Shown: positions 7,944-16,343, counted from the first letter of the stretch. The stretch is DNA of 33,101 nucleotides from Actinomycetota bacterium (GCA_030841025.1 JAVEDJ010000382.1:1-33101); one strand, 5' to 3'. Program-made: numbers and translations. Notes: generated from the sequence alone by a model not told the origin.

Positions 7944-8947
7944 GAGCCGCCGTCATCACCTCGCCGGGCGAGGTGGAGGTCACCACCGTCCCCGACCCCT
8001 CGCCCGGGCCACGTGACGTGGTGGTCGCCGTCGCCGGGTGCGGGATCTGCGGCACGGACCTGCACATCCTCGACGGTGAGTTCGCCCCGACGCTTCCGGT
8101 CGTACCCGGCCATGAGTTCGCCGGTGAGGTGGTCGAGGTCGGTCGCGAGGTCACCGAGATCGCAGTCGGCGACCAGGTGGCCGTCGACCCGTCGCTGCAC
8201 TGCGGCGAGTGCTACTACTGCCGGCGCGGGCGAGGCAACCTGTGTGAGCGGTGGAACGCCATCGGGGTCAGCACCTCGGGCGGGGCGGCTGACTTCGCGG
8301 TCGGGCCGGTCGCGAACTGCTTCCGGCTGGGGGAGGGCATCGCGACAGCCGACGCAGCGCTGGTCGAGCCGCTGTCGTGTGCGGTGCGGGGCTTCGACGT
8401 GCTGCAGCCCCAGCTCGGCGACCACTATCTCATCTATGGCGCCGGGACCATGGGCCTGATGATGATGGAGCTGGCCAAGCGTGCAGGTGCCGCCAGCGTC
8501 AGCATGGTCGATCTGAACCCCACCCGGCTCGAGACCGCGGACGTGCTCGGTTGCACCGCCACGGTCGCGAGCGCAGACGAGCTGGAGCGGCCGCGCGGTT
8601 GGGACATCGTCATCGACTGCACCGGCGTCGTCGCGGCGATCGAGGACGGGCTGAGGCGAGTCGGCCGCGGCGGGACCTTCCAGCAGTTCGGAGTCTCCAA
8701 CGAGAAGGCGGTCGCGCGCTTCGAGCCCTACCGCGTCTACAACCAGGAGATCCGCATCGTCGGCTCGATGGCCGTGCTGCACAGCTTCGAACGGGCCGGT
8801 GAGCTGCTCGAGGCCGGCTTCCTGCGGCCCGACGTCATGATCAGCCACCGGTTCGACCTCGAGGACTACCCCAAGGCGCTCGAGCAGTTCCGGCAGGGTG
8901 TCGGGCGCAAGATCCAGGTGCAACCGTCCGCGCGGTCCGCCGTCTGA
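7940..8947 (+). CDS. zinc-dependent polyol/alcohol dehydrogenase (MDR family)
   Basis: A 335-residue medium-chain dehydrogenase. The catalytic zinc ligands are Cys37, His58/Glu59 (GHEFAGEV) and probably Glu143 (VEPLSC). The structural zinc site has all four cysteines at 88, 91, 94 and 102 (CGECYYCRRGRGNLC). A Rossmann GAGTMG motif lies at 167-172 and is followed by an acidic VDLN end to the second strand, which favours NAD over NADP. It resembles sorbitol/threonine-type dehydrogenases and probably oxidises the imported polyol or a derived keto-sugar. The GTG start overlaps the permease stop by four bases. A second, distinct dehydrogenase follows 27 bases later, suggesting two sequential or alternative oxidations. 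Confidence 0.88.
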   Translation: MRAAVITSPGEVEVTTVPDPSPGPRDVVVAVAGCGICGTDLHILDGEFAPTLPVVPGHEFAGEVVEVGREVTEIAVGDQVAVDPSLHCGECYYCRRGRGNLCERWNAIGVSTSGGAADFAVGPVANCFRLGEGIATADAALVEPLSCAVRGFDVLQPQLGDHYLIYGAGTMGLMMMELAKRAGAASVSMVDLNPTRLETADVLGCTATVASADELERPRGWDIVIDCTGVVAAIEDGLRRVGRGGTFQQFGVSNEKAVARFEPYRVYNQEIRIVGSMAVLHSFERAGELLEAGFLRPDVMISHRFDLEDYPKALEQFRQGVGRKIQVQPSARSAV

Positions 8948-8974
8948 CACAGCAGCGACACGAAGGGGTCTTGG

Positions 8975-9988
8975 ATGAGGGCGGCGGTGTTGCACGGGAC
9001 GCGGCGGCTCACGGTCGAGGAGCGGCCCGAGCCGCAGCCCGCCCAGGGCCAGGTCGCCGTTCAGGTCGCCTCCGTCGGCGTGTGCGGCTCGGACACGCAC
9101 TACTACGAGCACGGCCGGATCGGACGGTTCCTGGTGGAGGCGCCGTTGGTCCTCGGTCACGAGGCGTCGGGGACGATTACCGCAGTGGGACCCGGCGTTT
9201 CCCCCGACCGGGTCGGGCAGCGAGTCTCGATCGAACCCGGCGTACCGGACCTGACCTGCCGGCAGTGCCTGGCCGGCCGCTACAACCTGTGCCCGGGCAT
9301 GGTGTTCTTCGCGACGCCGCCCGTCGACGGCGCGCTCGCGGAACGGGTCGTCGTACACGAGGCGTTCGCCCACCCCGTGCCGGACCGGATGAGCGACGAC
9401 GCGGCTGCGCTCCTCGAGCCGCTGTCGGTGGGCATCTGGGCCTGCCGCAAGGGACGGGTGACCGCGGGCTCGCGCGTCCTGGTGACCGGAGCCGGACCCA
9501 TCGGCCTGATGGCACTGCAGGCCGCACTGGCCTTCGGCGCAACCGACGTCGTCGTCTCCGATGTGAACCCCGCGCGGCTCGCCCTGGCGAAGGCGCTCGG
9601 TGCGACGCAGGCCCTCGACGCCCGAGCCACGCCGCTGATCGACCTCGACGAGCGGCCAGAGGTGCTGCTCGAGTGCTCCGGCAACGCGCGCGCCACCCTC
9701 GACGGGTTGGCAGTGCTCCAACCGGCCGGGCGCGCGGTGCTCGTCGGCATGGGCGTCGACGAGCTCGCGCTGCCCGTCCCCCTCGTGCAGGAGCAGGAGC
9801 TGGAGGTCACGGGCACCTTCCGGTACGCCGGCACCTGGCCGACGGCGATCGCGCTGGTGAGCAGCGGCCGCGTCGACCTGGACCGGCTGGTCACCGGCAC
9901 GTACACGCTGGCCGAGTCAGCCGCGGCGCTGACCGCCAGCCACGACGACCCGCAGTCGATCAAGGCCGTCGTGCACCCGCAGACCTGA
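8975..9988 (+). CDS. sorbitol/xylitol dehydrogenase-like zinc MDR
   Basis: A 337-residue medium-chain dehydrogenase close to L-iditol/sorbitol and xylitol dehydrogenases: Cys37 (GVCGSDTHYYEHG), His62/Glu63 (GHEASG), Glu148 (LEPLSVG) and the family signature YNLCPGMVFFATPPVDG. The Rossmann motif GAGPIG is at 172-177, with SDVN after strand two, consistent with NAD. The structural zinc loop reads PDLTCRQCLAGRYNLC, so the first of the usual four cysteines is Asp92; Asp can substitute as a ligand. A GAAGGGG ribosome-binding site lies 6 bases before the ATG. It is the last gene of the operon and would convert a polyol to the matching ketose. It is only about 32% alike by eye to the preceding dehydrogenase, so this is not a recent duplication. 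Confidence 0.88.
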   Translation: MRAAVLHGTRRLTVEERPEPQPAQGQVAVQVASVGVCGSDTHYYEHGRIGRFLVEAPLVLGHEASGTITAVGPGVSPDRVGQRVSIEPGVPDLTCRQCLAGRYNLCPGMVFFATPPVDGALAERVVVHEAFAHPVPDRMSDDAAALLEPLSVGIWACRKGRVTAGSRVLVTGAGPIGLMALQAALAFGATDVVVSDVNPARLALAKALGATQALDARATPLIDLDERPEVLLECSGNARATLDGLAVLQPAGRAVLVGMGVDELALPVPLVQEQELEVTGTFRYAGTWPTAIALVSSGRVDLDRLVTGTYTLAESAAALTASHDDPQSIKAVVHPQT

Positions 9989-10032
9989 GCGCCACTGCGT
10001 GATTCGCCACCAGGCCAGCGCCGGTCGCTCAG
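9985..10032. terminator. possible bidirectional terminator between convergent genes
   Basis: CTGAGCG (9985-9991) and CGCTCAG (10026-10032) are a perfect 7-bp inverted repeat spanning both stop codons, with a 34-base GC-rich loop that could fold further. There is no T-tract. Part of the symmetry simply reflects two convergent TGA codons, so confidence is low. Confidence 0.25.
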
Positions 10033-11282
10033 CGGCAGCCGCCGACTTTCCCGATCTGGCGCAGGCCGGCGATGTCGCCGGCGCCCCACACAGCGGCCGG
10101 CAAGGCGGCGCTCGGGTGCATGACCTGGCTGCGGTTGTTGTAGTGGTCGAGACCGACCACGTGCCCGATCTCGTGCATCAGCACCATGCCGTGCGGGGCG
10201 CCGGTGCCGAACCCTGGAACGGCCGTCTTGGTGAACTGGGTGCTCATGACGACGTAGCCGGTCAGGATGCGCCCGCTGCTGGTGCGGCGCGTGCCGCCGA
10301 CTCCGCCGGTGAACGGTCCGAGCAGTCCGCCGGTCGCCGCCGGCGCAGCCCACGCCACCACCATCCTGTTGGTGCCAGGACCGCCGTAGCCGAGGTGAGG
10401 CACGGCGCGGCTACGGCCGACGTAGCGGAACTTGATGCCACTGACCTGGGTCACCCGGCGGAACGCTTCGCGCAGGTCGCTCATGCCCTGCGCCGGCATC
10501 CCGCGCGGATTGACCTGGTACCGGATCGAGCACGTCTGCCAGTGCGCGGGCCGGGCCTTGGTGCCAGCGAGGGGTCGCCAGGCGCCCGCGGGTCCGGTGC
10601 CGGTGACCGTGACCCGCGCGGTCGTCTCTGCCGTAGCGGCAGCCCAGGTGGCATCGGCCGCCCGAGTCACCCGGAACGTGTACACCCCCGTCTTGGTCCG
10701 TGCCCCGAGCGGCACCGCAACCGAACCGTCGGCCGCGGCGCTGACGGTCGCGACGGTGCGCCAGGCTTCGCTGCCGAACCGCTCCTCGACGAGGACACTT
10801 CCGCCGGGCACCGCGGGGCGCAGGGTGGCGGTCACTGAGAGCTGGCCGCCGGGCGGGACGGCCGTCGGCGACGCGGTCGGCTTCACCGCGACGGCCACCG
10901 CGACGACGACGGGGTTGGAGATCCCCGTGTCGGTGCCCGTCTCGCTGAAGCTCTCGGCGCGCGCGACGTAGGTCGCCCGTCCGGTTGCGGTGTCGGTCAT
11001 GACGGCCCGGCCCGCCGCGTCCGCGACGTTGACGTCCACGACGGTCGTCGTGCCGTCCGCCGCGGTGCGGTGCAGCTCGATGTAGCGCTCGGGACCGGGC
11101 GCGCCCCCAGCGCTGGTCGCGATGGTGAACGTGACGGTGCCGCCGTAGGTCACCTGGGCCGCTGAGGCGGTCAACGTGACGGTGATCGGTCCGTCGGCTG
11201 CGGCGGGCCCGGCCGGGAGCAGCATCCCCAGCAGCGACAGGGCCACCGCCGCAGCCGCCCTGCGGGCCTTGCGCAGCCGCAT
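10029..11282 (-). CDS. secreted metzincin-type zinc protease with Ig-like domains
   Basis: A 417-residue secreted protein. The leader has an RLRKARR n-region and a hydrophobic core, with a probable cut after about residue 29 (PAAA-D). Two beta-sandwich (Ig-like) domains cover about 30-135 and 136-228. The C-terminal protease domain carries HEIGHVVGLDH at 370-380, the metzincin zinc motif HExxHxxGxxH, followed by the Met-turn SQVMHP with Met388. The spacing is that of matrixins and related bacterial Zn peptidases. The ATG is preceded by GGGAGG 8 bases upstream. It is the only gene on its transcript as far as I can see. The substrate is unknown; an extracellular protein or cell-surface target is likely. 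The N-terminal Ig-like domains may serve for attachment. Confidence 0.88.
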   Translation of the reverse strand: MRLRKARRAAAAVALSLLGMLLPAGPAAADGPITVTLTASAAQVTYGGTVTFTIATSAGGAPGPERYIELHRTAADGTTTVVDVNVADAAGRAVMTDTATGRATYVARAESFSETGTDTGISNPVVVAVAVAVKPTASPTAVPPGGQLSVTATLRPAVPGGSVLVEERFGSEAWRTVATVSAAADGSVAVPLGARTKTGVYTFRVTRAADATWAAATAETTARVTVTGTGPAGAWRPLAGTKARPAHWQTCSIRYQVNPRGMPAQGMSDLREAFRRVTQVSGIKFRYVGRSRAVPHLGYGGPGTNRMVVAWAAPAATGGLLGPFTGGVGGTRRTSSGRILTGYVVMSTQFTKTAVPGFGTGAPHGMVLMHEIGHVVGLDHYNNRSQVMHPSAALPAAVWGAGDIAGLRQIGKVGGCR

Positions 11283-11376
11283 CCGTCGGTCCTCCCACGT
11301 AGATCATCCGGTCGTCTGCCGGGATGCTACGGCCTGGGGGTCGGCGGGGTGTCCGCTTCGGCAAGGCCGCCCACGA

Positions 11377-11408
11377 CCGGCCCTGAAGCGCGCACGCTTC
11401 AGGGCCGG
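11377..11408 (-). terminator. strong hairpin terminator after the flavin oxidase
   Basis: Perfect 14-bp arms, CCGGCCCTGAAGCG (11377-11390) and CGCTTCAGGGCCGG (11395-11408), enclose a 4-base loop. It begins 26 bases after the stop codon of the minus-strand oxidase gene and lies ahead of the metalloprotease start. There is no T-tract, as is common for actinobacterial terminators. Confidence 0.75.
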
Positions 11409-11434
11409 CAGGGAGGTCGGGGAAGGTCAGGAGG

Positions 11435-12805
11435 TCAGGGCCTGATGTTCTGGTTGAGGTGGAACAGGTTGCCCGGGTCGTAGCTCCGCTTGACCTCCTG
11501 CAGCCGGGCGTAGTTGGCACCGTAGTTGGCCGCCACCTTGGACTGGTCGTCGGCGGAGGCGAAGTTGATGTACCCGCCCCCCTGCGAGTGCGGCGCGATC
11601 GCCGCGTCGTACTCCCGCACCCACTGCGTGTTGGCCTCGTTGTCTGCCGGGTCGGGCCACATGCCGGCGATCACCACCGCGTACGTCGCGTCACGGTGTC
11701 CGAAGGCCGTCGCATCCGATGCCACGTCGTGGCAGGCGCCGTTGATCGGGTACAGGTGCACTGTCGAGTTGACCACCGGCACCCGCGAGCCGTGCTCCAT
11801 GTGTGTCTGGATGGCCTCGTCCGTGAGGTCGCCCACGAAGGCGGCCTTCCAGTAGTGCTGCAGGCCCGGGGGGACCAGTGCGTCGAAGGCACTGTTGAGT
11901 GCGGCGTAGGGCATCGGCCCGACGTGCTCCGCGACCGGCATCGCGACGTCCCTGAACCCCTGCAGGATCTTCTCGCCGTCGGCGGACGAGCCGGTCCAGC
12001 AGGACACGACCGCTACGAACGGCTCACCGACCCGGTCCTCGGGCACGAACGGCAGGGGCGGCGCGATCTGGAAGGCGGGAAACCCGCCGTACTCACGCGG
12101 TGCGGTCTTGATGAACTCGTTGAAGTAGGCGAAGACGGCCGGCCCGTCGGACAGCTCGAAGAACATCGGGCCGCCGTAGATCTCGGCCACCGGGTGCACC
12201 CGGAAGGTGAACTCGGTCACGACCCCGAAGTTGCCGCCGCCACCGCGCAGCGCCCAGAACAGGTCCGGGTGCTCGGTCTCGTTCGCGGTCACCGTCTTCC
12301 CGTCCGCGGTGACGACCTCGGCGGAGAGGAGGTTGTCGCAGGACAGCCCGTAGCCGCGGGAGAGGTAGCCGATTCCGCCGCCCAGGGTGAGCCCGCCGAC
12401 CCCCGTCGTGGAGATGATCCCCCCGGTGGTCGCCAGCCCGTGCGCACCTGCTGCCTCGTTGAACGCTCCCCACGTCACGCCGCCTCCCGCCCGCGCAGTC
12501 CGACCGGACGGGTCCACCGTCACCGAGGAGAGGCCGGACAGGTCCGCGACCAGCGCACCGTCCGCCGTACCGAACCCGGGGACGCTGTGCGCGCCGCCCC
12601 GGACCGCGAGCTCCAGGCCAGTCTCGGCAGCCTGCCGCACCACGACGGCCACGTCCGATGCGTCCGCGCACTGCACGATGGCAGCCGGGCGGCGGTCGAT
12701 CATGGCGTTGTAGACCTTCCTGGCCTCGTCATAGTCGGGGCTGCCCGGGGTGATCACTGGGCCCGAAACCTGGCGCTGCAGGATGTCGATTGGCTGCGCT
12801 GTCAT
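11435..12805 (-). CDS. FAD-binding oxidase, berberine-bridge-enzyme type
   Basis: A 456-residue flavin oxidase of the PCMH/VAO fold with a C-terminal BBE domain. The N-terminal half has RGGAHSVPGFG, where His73 is the expected site of covalent FAD attachment, then GVGGLTLGGGIGYLSRGYGLSCDNL. The segment before it reads GIISTTG rather than the CPTVG form, so the second (Cys) flavin bond of bicovalent members is probably absent. The C-terminal YDPGNLFHLNQNI is the BBE signature. Homologues oxidise sugars, aromatic alcohols or antibiotic intermediates; the substrate here is unknown. The ATG at 12805 follows AAAGGAG. It is divergent from the LuxR-type regulator and may be its target. No signal peptide is visible, so it is probably cytoplasmic. 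Confidence 0.88.
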   Translation of the reverse strand: MTAQPIDILQRQVSGPVITPGSPDYDEARKVYNAMIDRRPAAIVQCADASDVAVVVRQAAETGLELAVRGGAHSVPGFGTADGALVADLSGLSSVTVDPSGRTARAGGGVTWGAFNEAAGAHGLATTGGIISTTGVGGLTLGGGIGYLSRGYGLSCDNLLSAEVVTADGKTVTANETEHPDLFWALRGGGGNFGVVTEFTFRVHPVAEIYGGPMFFELSDGPAVFAYFNEFIKTAPREYGGFPAFQIAPPLPFVPEDRVGEPFVAVVSCWTGSSADGEKILQGFRDVAMPVAEHVGPMPYAALNSAFDALVPPGLQHYWKAAFVGDLTDEAIQTHMEHGSRVPVVNSTVHLYPINGACHDVASDATAFGHRDATYAVVIAGMWPDPADNEANTQWVREYDAAIAPHSQGGGYINFASADDQSKVAANYGANYARLQEVKRSYDPGNLFHLNQNIRP

Positions 12806-12860
12806 GCCAACTCCTTTCGTCCGCCGCGGCTCACCGAAGGTGCGTCGTCGGCTGGTCTCC

Positions 12861-12883
12861 ACGTTAGGAAGCCGACCGGTCGG
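12861..12883 (-). promoter_or_regulatory. candidate oxidase promoter element with 12-bp palindrome
   Basis: On the minus strand a -10-like TAACGT (12866-12861) lies upstream of the oxidase start. Just upstream of it is the perfect palindrome CCGACCGGTCGG (12872-12883), in what would be the spacer between -10 and -35. A regulator bound there would block the promoter. GC-rich palindromes arise easily by chance in this genome. Confidence 0.3.
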
Positions 12884-12940
12884 GCGCATGACCCGAACTG
12901 CGTGACTTGCGCCCGCCGGGTGAATGGTCAGATCTGGTCA

Positions 12941-12969
12941 TCGACGGGTTGGTCGAGCGCCCATACCCT
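12941..12969 (+). promoter_or_regulatory. candidate promoter for a leaderless LuxR-regulator transcript
   Basis: TCGACG (12941-12946, 4 of 6 consensus), a 17-base spacer and TACCCT (12964-12969, TAnnnT) end 9 bases before the ATG at 12979. No ribosome-binding site is present, so a leaderless mRNA starting at or next to the ATG would explain the arrangement. Confidence 0.35.
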
Positions 12970-12978
12970 GGCCGGACC

Positions 12979-15894
12979 ATGCCAGGGTGGACCGGACCAC
13001 CGATGCCGGTGCGCTGGTCTGGGACCGCGCACCCGGTCTTCGTCGGCCGCGCCCGGGAGCTGGCCGTCCTCGAGCAGGTCTGGGCCGAGACCGTCGCCGG
13101 TGCCCGGCAGGTGGTCTTCGTCGGAGGCGACCCGGGCGGGGGAAAGTCCCGGCTGCTGGCCGAGGTCGCGACCGTGCTGCACGAGCGCGGTGCCGCCGTG
13201 CTGCTGGGCAGCTGCATCGAGGAGTTCGGCCCGCCGTACCAACCGTTCGTCCAGCCCATCGACGCCCTCCTGCCCGACCTGCGAAGCGGTCGGCTGCCTC
13301 TCGCCGCGACCACGGGGCGCGAGGCCACCCCTCTCACCGACCGGCTCGCCACGCTGTCCGGGCAGCGCCCGACCCGGGCCGGCGCCGCGCAGCACCGGCG
13401 CCGGCTGTACGACGCCGCCGTCGACGCCTTTCGGGCGGCCGCCGCGGAACGGCCGCTCGTCCTGGTGCTCGAAGACCTGCACTGGGCCGGGAGCACCGCC
13501 TTGCAGCTGCTCGGCTACCTCGTGGAGCAGACCGCGGACGCGCGGATCCTGCTGCTCGCGTCGCACCGGACCACGGCGCCGGACCGCTCCCGGCCGCTCG
13601 CGCAGGCGATGGCCCCGCTCTACCGGCTCGACGGCGTCCGGCGGCTCGACCTCGCCGGCCTGGACGCCGAGGACATCACCGACTACCTGATCCGGGGGAG
13701 CGGGGTGCCGGCCAGCCGGGCCCCGGGCTACGCCGCGGTGCTGCGCGACCAGACCGGGGGCAACCCCTTCTTCCTGCGCGAGCTGTGGCGGGACCTGGCG
13801 TCGCGCGGTGGACCGGCTGCCCTGCGCAGGGCCGGCTTCCAGGCCCCGGAGTCGGTTCGGCAGACCATCGAGACCCGGCTGGACCGGCTCACCGCGCCGC
13901 ACCGTGAGGTGCTCGAGCTCGCGGCGGTCATCGGCGAGGAGTTCGACTCGACGATGCTCCTCGCGGCGTCGGCCTGGGCGCACGACACCACTCTGGAGGC
14001 GCTGGACGCCGCCGTCGACTCGGGCCTGGTCGAGGCGGCGCCCGGTCCCGAGGGATGCTTCCGGTTCCCGCACGCACTGGCGCGCCAGGCCGTGCTGGGA
14101 CTCTTGCCGTCGTCCCGCCGGGCACACGAGCACGCACGCGTGGCGCAGGTCATCGAGACCAGGTTTCCCGGATCGGACCGGTTCGTGCAGCAGCTCGCCT
14201 ACCACTACGCCGGCGCCCACACCCTCGGGTTCGCGGACAAGGCGGTGCGCTACCTCCTGGAGGCGGCGGGCGTGGCCGATCGCAGCCTCGCGCACGAGGA
14301 CGCCGCTCGGTCACTCGAGCAGGCAGCCTCGCTGTCCGAGGACGCCGACGAGCGGGACGCGTTGCTACTGGGAGCGTCGCGCAGCCGCCTGCTCGGGGGT
14401 GACTTCGCGCGGGCCCGCGAGCTGGCCGAGCGCGTGGCGACGAGCGGCTCACCACGACAACGGGTGCGCGCAGCGATCGCCTACGAGGCCGCCTCCTGGC
14501 GGCCCGGGCACCCGGGGCAGCGCTCGGTGGAGCTGCTCTCCGGCGCGCTCGCGACCATCGACCGCCAGCCCGCGGACCCGGACTACGTGCGGGCCGTCGC
14601 GAGCCTCGGGCGCGCGCTCGCCTTCACCGACTCGAACGACGAGGCGCGTGCGCTCGGCAACCGGGCGATCGAGCTCGCCGAGGCCCTCGGCGACGAGCAG
14701 CTGCTCGCCGACAGCCTGCAGGCCAGCCTCTGGCACGGGCTGCGGCCGGGAGACGCTCCCGCAAAGCTCGAGCGGGCCACCCGGTTGTCGGCCCTCGCGC
14801 ACCGGACCGGCGACCTCGGCCAGCTGGGCCCGGCGGCCTACTACCGCGGTGCCATCTCGTACCTGCGCGGTGACCCGGAGAGCATGGAGAGCGCGTACGG
14901 CGACCTGGTGCTCACCGCCCGCGCCACCGGGCAGGGCTTCTTCAGCTACATGGCCGGCTGCATGGAGTACGCACGGCAGTTCGCCGCCGGCCAGTTCACC
15001 GGCGCGGAGCGCACCTGCGCCGGCCTGATGGAGATGGGTGAGTCGTTCGGCACCGATGACACCGAGGGGCCCTATGGCGTGCAGACCTACATGGTGCGGC
15101 GAGAGACCGGACGCCTCGAACAAGTGCGCCGGCTGGTCACGGGGGCGGAGCTGCCGACCGATCACTGGGCTCCGGGGCTGCTGGCGCTGTACACCGAGCT
15201 CGGCATGACCGCCGCGGCGTCCCGGCTGCTCGGCTGGTTGCTCGACCAGCAGCTGCCCCGCTACGAACGGTCCGCGCAGTGGCCCGGCGTTCTCGCCTTC
15301 CTCGCCGAGGCCGCCGTGGCGCTGGAGGACGAATCGGCCGCGCGCCAGCTGCGCGGGCCCATGCTGGAGTATGCCGGTCTGAATCTGGTGGCCGGTCAGT
15401 TCGTCGCCGTCTTCGGCAGCGCCGACCGATACCTCGGTGCGATCGACTCGCTGCTCGGCACCGGCACCCCGGAGGAGTGGTTCGCCGCCGCGCTCGAGAT
15501 GGACACGCGGATGGCCGCACCGGTTCACCAGGCGCTCACCTTGACGGCACACGCCCACCACCTTCGGCGGGACCGGGCCGACGCCCGCCGGGTGACCGAG
15601 CTGGTCGACCGGGCGCGCAGCCTGGCCGAGCCGGTCGGCCACCTTCGCGCGCTGCGCCAGCTCGATGGCCTGACCGAAGCCCCAGGAGGCGCCCGGCGGG
15701 ACGGCCTGACCGCTCGCGAGACCGAGGTGCTGCGCCTGCTCGGTGAGGGGCTCAGCAACCGGGACATCGCCGGCCGGCTGGTCATCAGCGAGAACACTGC
15801 CGCCAACCACGTGCGCAACATCCTGGCCAAGACCGGTTCGGACAACCGCACCCAGGCGGCGTTGTACGCCGCCGCTCAGGGCCTGCTCACCTGA
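12979..15894 (+). CDS. large ATP-binding LuxR-family regulator (LAL)
   Basis: A 971-residue regulator of the LAL/MalT-like class. After FVGRARELAVL comes an ATPase domain with Walker A GGDPGGGKS at residues 49-57 and Walker B LVLVLEDLHWA at 160-170. The middle (about 390-880) is alanine- and leucine-rich helical sequence of the TPR type. The C-terminal 64 residues form a LuxR helix-turn-helix (LTARETEVLRLLGEGLSNRDIA...). Such proteins act as ATP-dependent, ligand-responsive activators. I chose ATG 12979, which fits a leaderless start; ATG 13003 is an alternative 8 residues shorter. It is divergent from the flavin oxidase, and its stop lies 4 bases from the convergent DUF4242 gene. The oxidase is the obvious candidate target, by position only. 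Confidence 0.88.
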   Translation: MPGWTGPPMPVRWSGTAHPVFVGRARELAVLEQVWAETVAGARQVVFVGGDPGGGKSRLLAEVATVLHERGAAVLLGSCIEEFGPPYQPFVQPIDALLPDLRSGRLPLAATTGREATPLTDRLATLSGQRPTRAGAAQHRRRLYDAAVDAFRAAAAERPLVLVLEDLHWAGSTALQLLGYLVEQTADARILLLASHRTTAPDRSRPLAQAMAPLYRLDGVRRLDLAGLDAEDITDYLIRGSGVPASRAPGYAAVLRDQTGGNPFFLRELWRDLASRGGPAALRRAGFQAPESVRQTIETRLDRLTAPHREVLELAAVIGEEFDSTMLLAASAWAHDTTLEALDAAVDSGLVEAAPGPEGCFRFPHALARQAVLGLLPSSRRAHEHARVAQVIETRFPGSDRFVQQLAYHYAGAHTLGFADKAVRYLLEAAGVADRSLAHEDAARSLEQAASLSEDADERDALLLGASRSRLLGGDFARARELAERVATSGSPRQRVRAAIAYEAASWRPGHPGQRSVELLSGALATIDRQPADPDYVRAVASLGRALAFTDSNDEARALGNRAIELAEALGDEQLLADSLQASLWHGLRPGDAPAKLERATRLSALAHRTGDLGQLGPAAYYRGAISYLRGDPESMESAYGDLVLTARATGQGFFSYMAGCMEYARQFAAGQFTGAERTCAGLMEMGESFGTDDTEGPYGVQTYMVRRETGRLEQVRRLVTGAELPTDHWAPGLLALYTELGMTAAASRLLGWLLDQQLPRYERSAQWPGVLAFLAEAAVALEDESAARQLRGPMLEYAGLNLVAGQFVAVFGSADRYLGAIDSLLGTGTPEEWFAAALEMDTRMAAPVHQALTLTAHAHHLRRDRADARRVTELVDRARSLAEPVGHLRALRQLDGLTEAPGGARRDGLTARETEVLRLLGEGLSNRDIAGRLVISENTAANHVRNILAKTGSDNRTQAALYAAAQGLLT

Positions 15895-15898
15895 CGCG

Positions 15899-16168
15899 TC
15901 AGAGGGAGACGCTCGACCCGTCGGGCTGCAGGGTCTGTGTCACCTCGACGATCACGTCAGACGGCAGCCCGGCGCGCTTCGCGGCCCGCACGATGGCGTC
16001 CGCCGAGGGGGCCTCGTACAGGCAGTAGGTCTTGCGCTTGTCCGCGGACAGGAACGAGTAGAGCCAGCGCACGCCTTCCTCGTCGTTGATCCGATTGATG
16101 CCCTCGGCGCTCTCGGTGGTGACGTCGAGCTGGTCGGCGAACCGCCGCTCGATCATGAATATGGCCAC
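15899..16168 (-). CDS. DUF4242 (SCO4226-like) small protein
   Basis: An 89-residue protein that opens VAIFMIERRFADQLD and contains VRWLYSFLSADKRKTYCLYEAPSADAI, the pattern of DUF4242, a small ferredoxin-like fold. The Streptomyces member SCO4226 is reported to bind nickel; whether this one does is not shown. The GTG at 16168 has AGAGAGG just upstream, and the domain begins right there; in-frame extensions to 16315 look non-coding. The last bases make the palindrome CTGACGCGTCAG (15891-15902) with the convergent LuxR gene's stop. Function is unknown. Confidence 0.8.
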   Translation of the reverse strand: MAIFMIERRFADQLDVTTESAEGINRINDEEGVRWLYSFLSADKRKTYCLYEAPSADAIVRAAKRAGLPSDVIVEVTQTLQPDGSSVSL

Positions 16169-16189
16169 GGGCACCTCTCTCGGGTCGGA

Positions 16190-16288
16190 CTGCTCACGGT
16201 AGCGCCGGCGTGCGGTCACAGGGAGCAAGTCCAGGCTGTTCGCTGGCCGACCGCGCGGGTGGTCCTGAACGGTGTGGCTGCTCACGGT
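16190..16288. repeat. 11-bp direct repeat upstream of the DUF4242 gene
   Basis: CTGCTCACGGT occurs at 16190-16200 and again at 16278-16288, 88 bp apart, in the 175-base gap between the DUF4242 gene and the LacI gene. It may be a paired regulator site; no clear promoter boxes are seen beside it. Confidence 0.3.
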
Positions 16289-16343
16289 GAGGCGGCGAGT
16301 GGTCCGGTTGATCAATCGCAGTGTTCATGAGCGGTGTGGCCGG

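Noticed and set aside
15891-15902. CTGACGCGTCAG palindrome as a terminator between convergent genes
   Set aside because: The arms are only 6 bp with no loop, and most of the symmetry comes from two facing TGA stop codons.
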